From positions 13,747,498 to 13,811,497 of the forward strand of contig NC_092863.1 in the NCBI RefSeq assembly GCF_032062135.1: a stretch of DNA of 64,000 nucleotides. Direction: 5' to 3'. This DNA is from Pyxicephalus adspersus. Its lineage: Eukaryota; Chordata; Amphibia; Anura; Pyxicephalidae. Numbering within the stretch: position 1 is the first letter of the stretch; the number at the start of each line of letters is the position of its first letter. Both the position numbers and the translations under genes were made by a program. Positions 11,558-34,259 of the stretch are shown here, one piece after another. The notes beneath the pieces are model-generated. The model was not told where the DNA came from and searched no databases. It was given only the letters and a program-made list of their open reading frames with translations.

Positions 11558-13795
11558 GGAGTTGGATGCTCGACATGGCCTATTGGTCAAAGCAATCACT
11601 GTGCACCATAATAATATCAATAAGTCCTACAGTGGCCTTTCCAGAACTCTTAAAGGTCCATATCCCCGTTTCAGATCTTAACAGACACCTATGGTGCTCC
11701 TTTCTCCAAGCATGCTGTACCATCCAGGACTTTTTCTGTGCCTTATCTTTATTGATGTTACTGACATTCCAGAAAAAACAATACGGAGTAAATGTTAGGA
11801 AACGGTATTATGACAGCTTTTAGAAGCTCTAAAACCAAATAAGACATTCAGATGAAATCAGTATTAAAATAACCATAATATATTTTATAAAATAGCTGTA
11901 ATTAAAAAAGACATATTTGTTACATGGTCACCATTATTTAGCCTCATCTTTGTTCCAGCTACACCCACCTGTTGTGGCCATTGAAAAGGGATCCTGCACT
12001 CCATGGTAGATCAAACTTTAGCATTACTCAGATCAGTATCTTGCACTGATACTAATTGTATATGGAGCATAGTTAAAAAATTATTTTCCTTTATTGAACA
12101 CCCATGTAATTGTATTGAAAATGGCCAAGCTGTCAAAGCGATTGGTTTGGTGTTTGTAAGCCCTAGAGGTAGAAATATCCATGTATTGTGCATGTATGCT
12201 ACATGCTGTGTAAGTGAAATATTATTGTTACACAATCATCTTAATCCTGGTGCTCATATTGTTGTCTTAATGAGCTGCCTGTGTGACTACAACGTGTCTC
12301 TCACAGTTCAGCACCTTGCTGCAGTTTCCCACCTTGTGAGCTCAGTACAGTCTGAGTGTGGGTTGGTTAAGGAATAGTCCATGTCACATGGAGAATACTG
12401 CAGACATATTTGTCCCACAATGCCTTGACATGATTTGTCTATAATTTATTGATTTTATTATATAAAAAAGGCTTTGGAAAATATTGCTGTATCTTGTAAC
12501 ATATGAGGAATTCTTCCAAAAACCGAAGCTCAAAGTTGGGCAATATTTGCTATTGCTACTGTAGGTGATCACAGAAGTCACCTAAATTAATTTCTTTGTA
12601 ACATGCAAGTGTCACGCTTCAGAAGATGGATTTTACTTTTTAAAAGAGAAATTTAAGAAAAACATTTGACTTTTTTTATAGTCTGCAATATATTTCTACT
12701 GGCACATTAAAACAAAGTGGCCACCATTTATATGCTGCTCAGTCGAATTATGCTGATACAATATGGCAGGGTGCACACAATCCTGCTTGCTGAGTAATTT
12801 TAAATCCTTAAAAATAACACTTCTTTAGTAGTTATCCTTTAAATAACCCCTTTTATACTTACCTGTCCTTAATGGGCAGCTTATTTGCTAGTTTCTACCT
12901 TAGGTCACATATGAGCAAGAATCTTCTTACGACTGTATATTTGGTATGCAAATCAATGACTTAGCCATGGAGATTCTCCCAACATAGCCCGGGCCAGGAG
13001 ACTTCTGTAGCAGTGCCATTTATTTTTTTAGGGGTTGCTGAGAGTCATTTAAAACATTTCCAAACTGAAAGTACCGTGGTGCTCTTAATCACAAGATAAA
13101 TGTTCTCAGGGTGGTTTGATGTCTGGTAGCTGCAGCCCACCTCAACTGACAATTGCCAAATGTTACAATACCTGTCCCTATCGCTAATATTTTCCTTAGA
13201 ACAATGGGGGTGTTGAGAGTGGTCTTACTGTATGTCTCTGCATAGGCAACATCAAAAAACTTGGCCCAATCAAGCTTTTACATTTATGTACAAGCTGGTC
13301 AAGATAATTGCCTAAAAGCGGTCATGATAAGAACTGCACATACATGCATATGGCTATCCTTAGGACCGTGTTGTCAGCCTTTTTTCACAAATCTAAAACT
13401 AGCTTGAATCTGGATTATTGCAACAGTGTATTCTAAACTACATCAGCAAAATCTCTAATGGATACTGCTGACACCAACCCTCAGGCTGATGCAGACTGCA
13501 TTTAAATTAAGACAGAAATGCCCATTACATATGGTGTCACTGCCCCAGACACCAAATGGCAAATTATTAAGAAATCCCTGCCTATCTACCTTCAAGTGGA
13601 TTTTACACAATTACAGGTTAGGGAGGCTATTGTTCAGTTAGTGCCAATGTCCCTTTTTTATTGTCACATCTATACACAGACTGCTGGTTCTAGGTCAATA
13701 GATTTCCTATATACATTATCTTGTATACTTATGTACATAATATAACCACAAGGCCATCTCTATAACATTAATAAAATATTTTAATTATTGAACAA
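11558..13795 (+). other. PLCD3: Probable PLCD3 3' UTR
   Basis: No exon continues after the stop. The first convincing polyadenylation signal I noticed is AATAAA at 13770-13775, followed by an A-rich tract at about 13793-13814. That gives a UTR of about 2.2 kb. The open frames at 11554-11823 and 12003-12377 look like chance. The end point is inferred; transcripts could stop earlier. Confidence 0.5.
13770..13775 (+). terminator. Candidate polyadenylation signal of PLCD3
   Basis: AATAAA about 2.2 kb after the PLCD3 stop, just before an A-rich run, with no competing plus-strand gene before the NMT1 3' end. Confidence 0.45.
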
Positions 13796-14476
13796 AAAAA
13801 GAAAAAAAAAAAAACATGGCAATGTCTCAGCGTCATTTTTGTGGGGTTCAAAAGTCAATGTCTGTTTCAAACGGGACAGAGATCTTTTTCTACCATTATG
13901 ACCAAACCCTTTGTGTAATGCTATTTGCTTGTTATCAGCTGTCAACTACAAGATCCAAGAATTAGGCAGATATAACTAGACAATTGAATACAACTGTATT
14001 TCTGAATCAAATATTGTCAATCAATACTGTATTTTTGTAACTAGCTTTAAGTTTATATTTGCAGTCCTTGTAGACCAAAACTCAAGACTGGAAGAGGGAA
14101 AAGCTGTACTGGATTTAATCTTTAGTCTTGCAGTGCTACTTATGGGCATACCGATAGAACAGAGAAAGAAGCTCCTCTGTCTGCTTGACTTGGCTCCCAC
14201 AGGCCAGTAATAGTCTGGAGCAGCAACAAGATCTGGAAAAGTTACTGAGCTGCAGAAGAGAAAAATCAGGTCTTCTGTACTGCTAGACAGCTGCGCTATA
14301 TGGCATGGATGTGTAAGTCTCTGGATTGAAACACACAAATAAAAAAACAATAGCAGCAACTATGCAACCAAAGTAAAGCACAGACAGCACATTACATATA
14401 TATAATATATATTTTAATATTTAGCCACAACTCCGGTTCAGTTTGAATGGCAGCAGGGAGGGAAGAGCCTTAGCAA

Positions 14477-14482
14477 TTTATT
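14477..14482 (-). terminator. Candidate polyadenylation signal of NMT1
   Basis: TTTATT on the plus strand is AATAAA on the minus strand, about 270 bp past the NMT1 stop. Mammalian NMT1 has longer UTRs, so a later site is possible. Confidence 0.4.
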
Positions 14483-14752
14483 ATTCACAGCAGGAAGGGG
14501 AAGGGACAAAGAAAAAAAACCCTGAAAAAAATCCATAAATTCAAGCCAGGCTGGAGGAAGCTCCCTGCTTTGCACTTCCATAATCCTGAAACCTCCCTCC
14601 CATGCACATCAGTAGGATGTATTCTAGAGCAATGCCCACATATCCTGCACTCCGTCTTGGGGCTGCTCTCTCGGGTGTCCAATCTCTGGCATGTTGAGCA
14701 GCTTGCAGCCACGTCACACCCTGTCCCCTTCAGATGTGGAGGGTGAGAGGCG
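14483..14752 (-). other. NMT1: Probable NMT1 3' UTR
   Basis: Non-coding sequence between the NMT1 stop (14753-14755) and the first AATAAA on that strand. The open frame at 14485-14811 on the minus strand overlaps the last exon in another frame and is not a gene. Confidence 0.5.
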
Positions 14753-26359
<11,607 letters not shown>

Positions 26360-26367
<8 letters not shown>

Positions 26368-26600
26368 CTTTAATCCCAAGCCGGGTTACAGGGAGGGTCT
26401 AAGGTGGCTATTGGCTGGCTGCCGCAAGGAACGCCGGACGTTGTAGTGAAGGACGCCGTGCGCAGTCTGACAGACTATCTCAATAAACTACAAGTCCCGT
26501 CGTCCACTTACAACTAGGAAGCCGTACAGTATAGTCGTTAGGGGCGCCTATGGAATGCTGGGAGTTATAGTTTAAACTGAGCTCACGCACTGATTGGTTG
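26360..26600 (-). promoter_or_regulatory. NMT1: NMT1 promoter, CpG-rich, with ZNF143-like and YY1-like motifs
   Basis: GC/CpG-rich DNA around and upstream of the NMT1 ATG. AAGATGGCGGAC over the start codon fits YY1. ACTACAAGTCCC (26487-26498) and, inverted, ACTATAACTCCCAGCATTCC (26552-26571) fit the ZNF143 site ACTACAATTCCCAGCATGC. A weaker ACTACAACGTCC lies inverted at 26436-26447. A CCAAT box (tattggctgg) is at about 26409-26418. No TATA box. The transcription start is inferred to lie at about 26390-26480. Confidence 0.6.
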
Positions 26601-26999
26601 TCTTTTTAACACTTACTGCCTGGTATTGTGTGAGCTTGAATGGAGCAGGGTGTGATGAGGCTGTGCTTTGAATTATCTTCTCCCCCTAATATGGCCTGCA
26701 TGTGAGATGCATAAATAGCTGTAACAAGGGAAATATAAAATACAGCATAACATAATAAACATGCATAGGTTTACAGTATTGCAATTTATAGAACACTACC
26801 CATAGGACAAGTGCAGTAAAAAAATAGAGCATTAATATTTAATAGGATTGTAAACAATAGGATACCAGAAATAAAGACACTAATACTGATTGCAGATAAA
26901 TTCATATGAAGGAATGGTCTGAGAGGATTATTCACAAAGAAACAAATGGTCTGCAGGTGCTGGGAGAAAAAATATTAATTTCATTATTGTGTTTTATAG

Positions 27000-27069
27000 G
27001 AGACCTTCTTATCTATACAACCAAGCAATAAGACTGATGCGGGGGGCTGCCATCGTGGATGCCACTCAG
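27000..27069 (+). other. Orphan exon-like segment
   Basis: Acceptor-like gtgttttatag and donor cag|gtaata bracket 70 bp. One frame is open throughout and reads RPSYLYNQAIRLMRGAAIVD. I do not recognise it and found no partner exon. It could be a 5' exon of DCAKD, a gene relic or chance. Confidence 0.25.
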
Positions 27070-27789
27070 GTAATAATATTCCCCTTGCAACCTAAAGGTG
27101 ATCAGGAGAGATAAAAGGAGGAGCAGAGGAGCTGGGGCTGCACAGACAGGAATTGTACACTCCCAGAAGAGAAGTAGGCTAAAATCGGGGCAGAAATTGG
27201 GGATGATATGTCATTGTCAGTCACGGATTTGACTCGGATGTTATCAATTGTGCCTACTATATGTTACCAGCCTGGCTGATAAAAGTGAAAGTTGCTGTCA
27301 GGCATTTTCCACCTAGAAAAGGTGCACCCCTTAGGTACTTCAGCTATTAAGCACAACAATCCTCAAAATCCTAAAACCATACCATCTGAGAAATAAACAA
27401 AATAAAACAATCGGATGAGAATCGGTATTTGCGGAGCTGGGTGATTGTTGTAATGATGGAAACAATAATGAAACCTGCAGCTCGGCATTGGTTACCCCAT
27501 ACAATTTAGTGCAAAATAAAGGCGAAAATTGTTAGAATATTATTAGAAAATTATTAGAATATTATTTTTGTTTTATTAATAAAAAATAAAATAAAAATGC
27601 AAATAATGTCCAGAATTTCTGTGGACCACCAGTGGCGACCGCTGTTACCACCTTTGATGAAAATTACAAATTTAAACCTATTGAAAACATGGATTATGGC
27701 CCTGTACTTCATGATGGCCACTGACTTTGATACAGACAGCTGTAAACTAATTTTAGAAGCCTCATTATTATTAGACAAGATTGAAAAAA

Positions 27790-28140
27790 AGTAATAAAAG
27801 CAGCAAAGAGTAGTTGCCGATGTACCATTTTATACTACAGATAATCAGGGACAGAGAGGAATAAAACAATTGGGGAGTCGGTGCTTGGCAAGGCCCGTTT
27901 TCTACTACATTTTCAGTCAGAGACAAAGGAGAGTAAAAAAAAAAATTTATTAAGGGCAAAAGGTACTTTCTGTGGCTAAGTATAATTAGAGAAAGACAAA
28001 ATTTTTAAAAAAAGGGTCAAAAAGTACTAGTGGAGGCACCATTTTCTGCTACAGCCATGACAAAGAGAAGTAATACATTAATTTATTAAAAGGGGCAAAC
28101 AGTGCTTGACAAGGCCCATTTTCTGCTATTTCTTTATAGG
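27790..28140 (+). repeat. Degenerate tandem repeat, unit about 80-90 bp
   Basis: Blocks such as caaggcccgttttctacta (27889), ggcaccattttctgctac (28034) and caaggcccattttctgct (28118) alternate with gagagtaaaa/gagaagtaat and tttattaaggggcaaa. Units are diverged and vary in length. Confidence 0.45.
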
Positions 28141-28455
28141 AACAAATGTTGCTAATAATATTTGCCATTTTTTCTCCTATTTTTAATGTTCACCAAATGA
28201 AATCACAGCAATGAATTCCAGTTATACACGGACATTGTTAAAATGGATTCAGAACATTCAGAACATTGTAAAAATGGATTCAGAGGGCCTTCATGCTGTC
28301 TGATGTTTCTAAAATTTACTAAATAAACAATTCCCCAAAATATTTTACCACAAATAAGCATTTTATACCTTAATTTCTATAAAAAACATTGCAACAGGCC
28401 ACATTGCTTGTAAAAGGCTACAATGTTTCCAAAGTGTATTTTCAGGATTCCAGTG

Positions 28456-29181
28456 TGTAAAAGAAATGATTATTACCCAGTACCAGGGTGTAAAGGAATC
28501 CATTATTACCCGGTACCAGGGTGTAAAGGAACAGGTTATTACCCAGTACCGGGGTGTAAAGGAAATGGTTATTACCCAGTACCAGGGTGTAAAGGAATCC
28601 ATTATTACCCGGTACCAGGGTGTAAAGGAACAGGTTATTACCCGGTACCAGGGTGTAAAGGAGCCGGTTATTACCCGGTACCAGGGTGTAAAGGAACTGG
28701 TTATTACCCGGTACCAGGGTGTAAAGGAACTGGTTATTACCCGGTACCATGGTGTAAAGGAATCCTTTATTACCCAGTACCAGGGTGTAAAGGAATTGGT
28801 TATTACCAGTTACCAGGGTGTAAAGGAACCCGTTATTACCCGGTACCGGAGTGTAAAGGAGACGGTTATTACCTGGTACCAGGGTGTAAAGCAATCGGTT
28901 ATTACCCAGTACAAGGGTGTAAAGGAGTCCATTATTACCCGGTACCAGGGTGTAAAGGAGTCGGTTATTACCCGGTACCAGGGTGTAAAGGAACTGGTTA
29001 TTACCCGGTACCAGGGTGTAAAGGAACTGGTTATTACCCAGTACCGGGGTGTAAAGGAACTGGTTATTACCCAGTACCGGGGTGTAAAGGAACTGGTTAT
29101 TACCCGGTACCAGGGTGTAAAGGAACTGGTTATTACCCGGTACCAGGGTGTAAAGGAAATGGTTATTACCCTGTACCAGGG
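28456..29181 (+). repeat. 33-bp minisatellite, 22 units
   Basis: Twenty-two consecutive units of exactly 33 bp, each close to TGTAAAGGAACTGGTTATTA plus CCCGGTACCAGGG. The period is a multiple of three, so four of the six frames stay open for about 250 codons, which mimics proteins (for example CKGTGYYPVPG repeated). Units 2-4 and 5-7 share the same variant order, suggesting three-unit duplications. Units 10-14 are the most diverged. Each unit carries GGTACC inside ACCC...GGGT arms. I call this non-coding: substitutions affect all frames alike, and four frames are open. Confidence 0.93.
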
Positions 29182-29289
29182 TGGGGGTTTCAGGGTTGTA
29201 CACATAGGGGCTGATTTTACCATTTTAGGGCTATCATGTTATACCTCTCCGTATGCCTGAGAAGGGGGGTAGGGAGGCTTTTGTGTCTC

Positions 29290-29410
29290 AGAATTGTAAA
29301 GTGAGTGTGTGTGTTCCTGTCCTGACAGGAAGTGAGCAGAAACTCCACAAAGGGGACACAGTCTTCCCTACTCTCTCTAGTATAAATAAAAACAGGTTTT
29401 GTACGAAGTT
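29290..29410. repeat. Dispersed repeat with perfect TTCCTGTC/GACAGGAA palindrome
   Basis: TTCCTGTCCTGACAGGAA at 29313-29330 is an 8-bp-arm palindrome followed by GTGAGCAGAAACTCCACAAA and ggggacaca. I recall this block from many frog loci. It may be a transposon end; edges are uncertain. Confidence 0.4.
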
Positions 29411-29539
29411 GGGTTCTATTAACTTTATTTTCAGTATATTTTATAAAATTATCAGACAACTACAATTTTCATGTACATTATATTATTATACAATAACGAA
29501 TCCCAGTCACTGATCCCTGACCTATTACACGCTCCACCC

Positions 29540-29806
29540 ATGATCTTTTTTCACAGTAACCTCTGATTGGATACCGCCCGTACTCCTCAGTCAATCATCA
29601 TTCACAGCGCCTTCCGTGTCCTAGCAACTAATAATTCCTTGTGGAGATGGTCACGCAGTATGGGCGGAAGTAACGGATTAGACCAGGAAGGCAGGTCAGT
29701 TTTGCCAGGAGCAAGATCTAGTAATGAGAGCTACGATTGGTTGATTTTACGCATTCAACCAATAGTAGCGTTGATTGAAAGAAGGTGGCTGAAGATAGGG
29801 CAAGTG
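29540..29806 (+). promoter_or_regulatory. DCAKD: Probable DCAKD promoter and first non-coding exon
   Basis: The region has several CCAAT-type boxes (gattgg at 29563 and 29737, aaccaat at 29757), raised CpG content compared with its neighbours, and a good donor, caagtg|gtaagtgg, at 29806/29807. DCAKD's first coding exon begins at a splice acceptor (31040) two bases before its ATG, so an upstream 5' UTR exon must exist; this is the best candidate seen. Confidence 0.4.
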
Positions 29807-29864
29807 GTAAGTGGTCCGTGATATGAGGTGGAATTTAGTAGACCACTGAGGGGGCTTGTTTTAC

Positions 29865-29907
29865 CTGCAATTCTTGCTTTGTACGCCTCCATGTCTGTGG
29901 TTGTCAT
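29865..29907 (-). other. Candidate minus-strand start exon
   Basis: Minus strand: ATG at 29907 opens MTTTDMEAYKARIAG and meets a donor, gcag|gtaaaa. An X-box-like GTTGTCATGGTTAC (29900-29913) overlaps it. No following exon was found, so this may be chance. Confidence 0.2.
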
Positions 29908-30129
29908 GGTTACTAATAATAAGGAGCCGTACAAAGAGGATGTAAACAAGATTATGGAGTTGCCTGCAGCTTGTTAGGTCTGCCCCGTAGCTTCTTAAAT
30001 AGACCTGTGTGCTTTTACTAAGCCTGTGCCTTGTTATTATGTGATATTAAATTTCATTAAAGTATATCCAAAGCCAAAACTTTTTGTTTATTTGTACAGC
30101 ATAGGGAAGCGGTAGAAACAATAGCAGAT

Positions 30130-30690
30130 AAAGCTGGCAGTGGGCTTCTGGGGGGCCCCCTGTTGACTGTGCAGGGTCCGGGGCCCTCGTGTAAGTTTTG
30201 CACCTCCCTATGTCTGCCCAGGTCTCAATGTATTTCATTCCACCGGAAGAGGGGCCCCTGTGCAATCTTTGCACCCCCCCCATGTCCACCCCACTCATTG
30301 TATTTCATACCACCGGAAGAGGGGTCCGGACCCTCATGTAAACTTTGCACCTCCCTATGTCCTCCCCACTCTCATTGTATTTCATAACACCGGAAGAGGG
30401 GGGGCCCTTGACTGAGCAGGGTCCCGGGCCCTCGTTTAAACTTTGCACCTCCCTATGTCCTCCCCCTCTCAATGTATTTTATACCACCAGAAGAGGGACC
30501 CTGTTGACTGATCAGGGTCTGGGGGCCCTTGTGTAAACTGTGCTCCTCCCTATGTCCTCCCCACTCTCATTGTATTTCATACCACCGGAAGAGGGGCCCC
30601 TGACTGAGCAGGGTCTGGGGCCCTCATGTAAACTTTGAACATCCCTATGTCCTCCCCAGTCTCATTGTATTTCATACAACCAGAAATGGG
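30130..30690. repeat. GC-rich tandem repeat, unit about 75-100 bp, six copies
   Basis: Six imperfect copies of tttgcacctccctatgtc, then ctcattgtatttcatacc, then accggaagaggggccc and an optional ctgactgagcagggtc. Units differ by an indel of about 25 bp. A lone relative (ggggcccttgtgcag ... cacctccctatgtctgcc) is at about 58930-59060, so a dispersed repeat appears to have been amplified here. Confidence 0.7.
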
Positions 30691-31042
30691 GGATTAGAAT
30701 GTTTATCCACATTCATATGGCCACATTCACAGAGATGGTGGGGTAGGAAGGAATACCCAGCCATGAATGTCACCGCCTGTCAGTGCTGGATCAATATGTG
30801 TTGTGATGCCCCAGCTTCGGTGACAACGCTGTGGTAATTTTCTGCAGGCTACTCGCCAGATCCTTTATGCAGGGCCTGTTTACACAGTGAAAAATGAATG
30901 GTAATTCACCGTACATTCACACATTAACAATGCAGGCAAAGCACAGAATCCTTTTCAGTCATCCAATCTGCAATACCTTAGAAAACAACACTGGATTGTC
31001 CGCCTTCTTGTAATGTCTTTGTTCTGTCTTCTCTCTGCAGAA

Positions 31043-31154
31043 ATGTTCCTGGTGGGCCTGTCAGGGGGGATCGCATCGGGTAAAAGCACCGTTGTATCAA
31101 TCCTTCGAGAGCTGGGCTGTGCTGTGATTGATGCCGATGTCATTGCCAGACAGG
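31043..31154 (+). CDS. DCAKD: DCAKD coding exon 1 (P loop)
   Basis: Acceptor ttctctctgcag, then aaATG. Encodes [16 protein letters not shown] and [14 protein letters not shown]; donor gtgcgt. Confidence 0.95.
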
Positions 31155-34100
31155 GTGCGTATGTGACGATCTCTCCATGATATGGATGAAATTACATGTG
31201 CTCATCAACACTAGGAAAGCCATTCTGTATGGCTGTCAATTTTGAAACTATAGTCTTTCTAATAAATGCCACATGTCTAGGTATAGTTCATAACGGCACA
31301 TGGGACATCTAGGTTTAGTTGAACTTTTCTGCAGAATGGACTCACTGATCCACTTTCTCATTGTAGATGTGCCCATAGACATCCAGTGGTGACAAGCATT
31401 GACTGGCCGAGTTGGGTTTTCCAAAGTCTTCTCTGATGCCTGTGATGTGGATGTCTAGCAGTGTCCTTTTTACTTCCAAGTAGTCCTACACATTCACCCC
31501 TGGTTAATCTGAACAGGGCAAAGCAGCAGTGTCACCTAAATCCAAGCTGCTTTGCTGTTAATACTTTTTGTTCCTCTGCCACTGCATTTCGGATTAGAAG
31601 TAAAATGAATAACCCTGTGCAAATTTTCGGTAGCTTTGGGAATAGTTTACACAAAGTTAAGTACTCTTTCCTTGCTTCTTAGTGACAGCATTTCCAACTT
31701 TTGGGCATTTGGGCATCCTCATGCTGCCTTATGGGAGCAGTCACATGATTCCCTTTACTTGAAAGTTCTTTTGCAAAAAAATAAAATTAGGGTAACCTGT
31801 GTTCTCCATGCATGGTGCCAGATCTCAGTATGAAGCTGAAACTCATGCAGTTGCATATTAATTACCATCAATACAATTATGTTGGTGCCTAAAAGGGGTT
31901 TACCAGTCCCATACAACAAGGTACAGACTTGGGAAGGAAGATGCAGCACACAGAGCCAATCAATGTGTGTACTGACACAGAGCATAATGATAGGAGCAGA
32001 AAGCGGAGTTATAAAGAAATGAGCTCATCCTTTTGCTGATTCTCCAGTTGAATATTTTCCAGTGGGGAAGAGTTACTTTTGCTTAGCATCCATCCTTCTG
32101 TAGGGATGACCTAAGGTCCCCTGTGTTGTTCAGTGAAAGATCAGAGGAATACGCGTGTAACAAAACCATGAAGTACACTATTAGTAGGGTTTTGTACAAT
32201 GTTACCATGTTGGCCATCAATTACAGTAGAGTGCTTAAAATTTAGGTTATACCCTTCAATGCCAAATGTCATTAAATTGTATGAAACCCCGAAAAAGGAA
32301 AATAAATGCTTCAGCGTCCAATCTTCATGGCTAAATGCCATCACGTGGGGTTGGGCAGCTATGTCATTCACTAGAAAAGTTTGAATACTGTAGCTTATCC
32401 AGATGGCCACTTGCAACAAGAAACTTTAGATAGGTGAGTATACCCTGCTAGGGTAGAGGTGGTGGTAAAGTAGGTGACACTGCCCTGTATACTCTTTCAA
32501 TAATTACTACTGAACTAAGTATTTTTTATATAACCATCATGTAGTACAGTAGTTTAGAGAGGTTGTAAAACCTTTTGTTGTATTAATCCATAACAAATTG
32601 TCTTTTGCTTTGTTTTTTCCCTCCAGTTGTCCAGAAGGGGACCCCCGCTTACAACCAGATTGTGCACCATTTTGGTCAAGATGTTTTACTAAAAAATGGG
32701 GAGTTGGATCGTGAGAAGTTGGGAACAATTATCTTCTCCAGCCCTGAGAAAAGGGCTTTACTCAACTCCATCACCCATCCTTCCATACGCAGAGCAATGC
32801 TGAGGCAAACTCTATGGTACTTTGTCCTAGGTGAGATGAGTGTCTCTGATTGGTTTATGTAAACGACATACGACTGCACAATGCATGTGAGAGTGGAGGG
32901 GAAGAACAACGAGCGGCACCCCGATGCGCTCTCTCTCCTTCACTTCCATTACGATCATTCGTCGTCCATCGTCCGTGGATCCGCCAGAATGGTCATTCAG
33001 AACGATGGACGACGAGCACTGTACACTCGTCCGATATCAGCCCGGAACCAATTATCAGACGAGAACCATTGTATGTGTGTACCTAGCCTTGGATGATTAC
33101 AACATTCGGTCAACTGTTGTCATCAACACGTTCTGCACTAAAAATGCAAACAATAATGGTGTGCATGTAGACAAAAATGGATTGCAAAGAGACTGCTGGA
33201 GATCAGCTGTAACAAAATGAATGTAATTCAGTTAGAGTTTACGTCTACTTTAGTTTCACCGAGTTCAGATAACACCCCAGTTGTCTTTGTCAAACTTGCC
33301 TTTATTTGTTTCACCAGACATTTCATTCTTAGCAGACACAACATGTATAAATAGCTTTTTATGTAGAAGGTGACAAATGTCACTCCACCTTTAGGGACTA
33401 GGCGGCAATTCATCTCACGTTTCATTCTGAATTTGATACCATCAGTTTCTGAACAAAGCCAAACTGAATATTTTCCCTGTTCCCTCCAGATCCCAAGACC
33501 AGCTATAAGAACGATATTTGAGCCTGAGCTGATAAGAGCCTCCATTATGATACACAGTGGTTTGCAAATTGACTGTAAAGGGGAATATAACATATATAGG
33601 AGATTATGAAGATGAAAAGAGAAACCTTTTCAAATGTAGATGTGTCTGAAAGATGGGAATATCAGTGTTCTGTCTCTGTGAAAAAAAGAGAGGGTGATCC
33701 CTGGGGAGGCCCCTATAAGGTTGCATTTTTATACAGCATACAAAAAAGTCACTTCACTTATGAAAATAAAAATCTTTATCAGAAATTGTAAGAAAAAAAT
33801 GTCTATATTCACTGCAACTGCCTATCCACTACCATAAGTCTATGCACACTAGCTGAAATTTTAACTCTGGCTGTAGAAATAAGAAAGAAGGCAGAGAACA
33901 AGATGTGTCTGGGGTTTAAATGAAACTTCAGCCGCAACTGATGCTCCTGCCTACACACTGTTTTAACCACCAGCTCTCTCGTTCCCTGGGCAGTGATGGA
34001 GAGTGTGTAGAGGTAATAATGATGTGACTCTCCTACACGCGGCCAGTAAAGTGTTTTTAACTCTTTATGCAGCACTTTACAGTTATAAAAGTGAAAGAGC

Positions 34101-34199
34101 AGCGTATGTATTACTGTACATTTTTTTTTGTTTGACAAGCACCTTTTATTCTTCTATCTCTGAGCCCAGGCTGTCATAGAACTATCCCCTTAGTATATT

Positions 34200-34259
<60 letters not shown>

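Larger units (their letters stand above)
26601..28455. other. Intergenic, AT-rich
   Basis: Left half of the NMT1-DCAKD interval. It contains an exon-like segment at 27000-27069 and a degenerate tandem array at 27790-28140. Otherwise I recognise nothing. Confidence 0.6.

Noticed and set aside
12003..12377. 124-codon plus frame after PLCD3
   Set aside because: It sits in the inferred 3' UTR, has an opposing frame on the other strand and no known motif.
28363..29223. Possible CRISPR array
   Set aside because: Units are contiguous with no unique spacers, and the genome is a vertebrate's.
28423..29260. Repeat proteins of 250-264 residues in four frames on both strands
   Set aside because: They are products of the 33-bp minisatellite. 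The period is divisible by three, so frames without a stop in one unit stay open throughout.
29253..29513. Plus frame of 86 codons with an opposing frame
   Set aside because: It spans a dispersed repeat; nothing supports coding.
32850..33220. Three overlapping plus-strand frames
   Set aside because: They lie in the inverted MITE copy inside a DCAKD intron.
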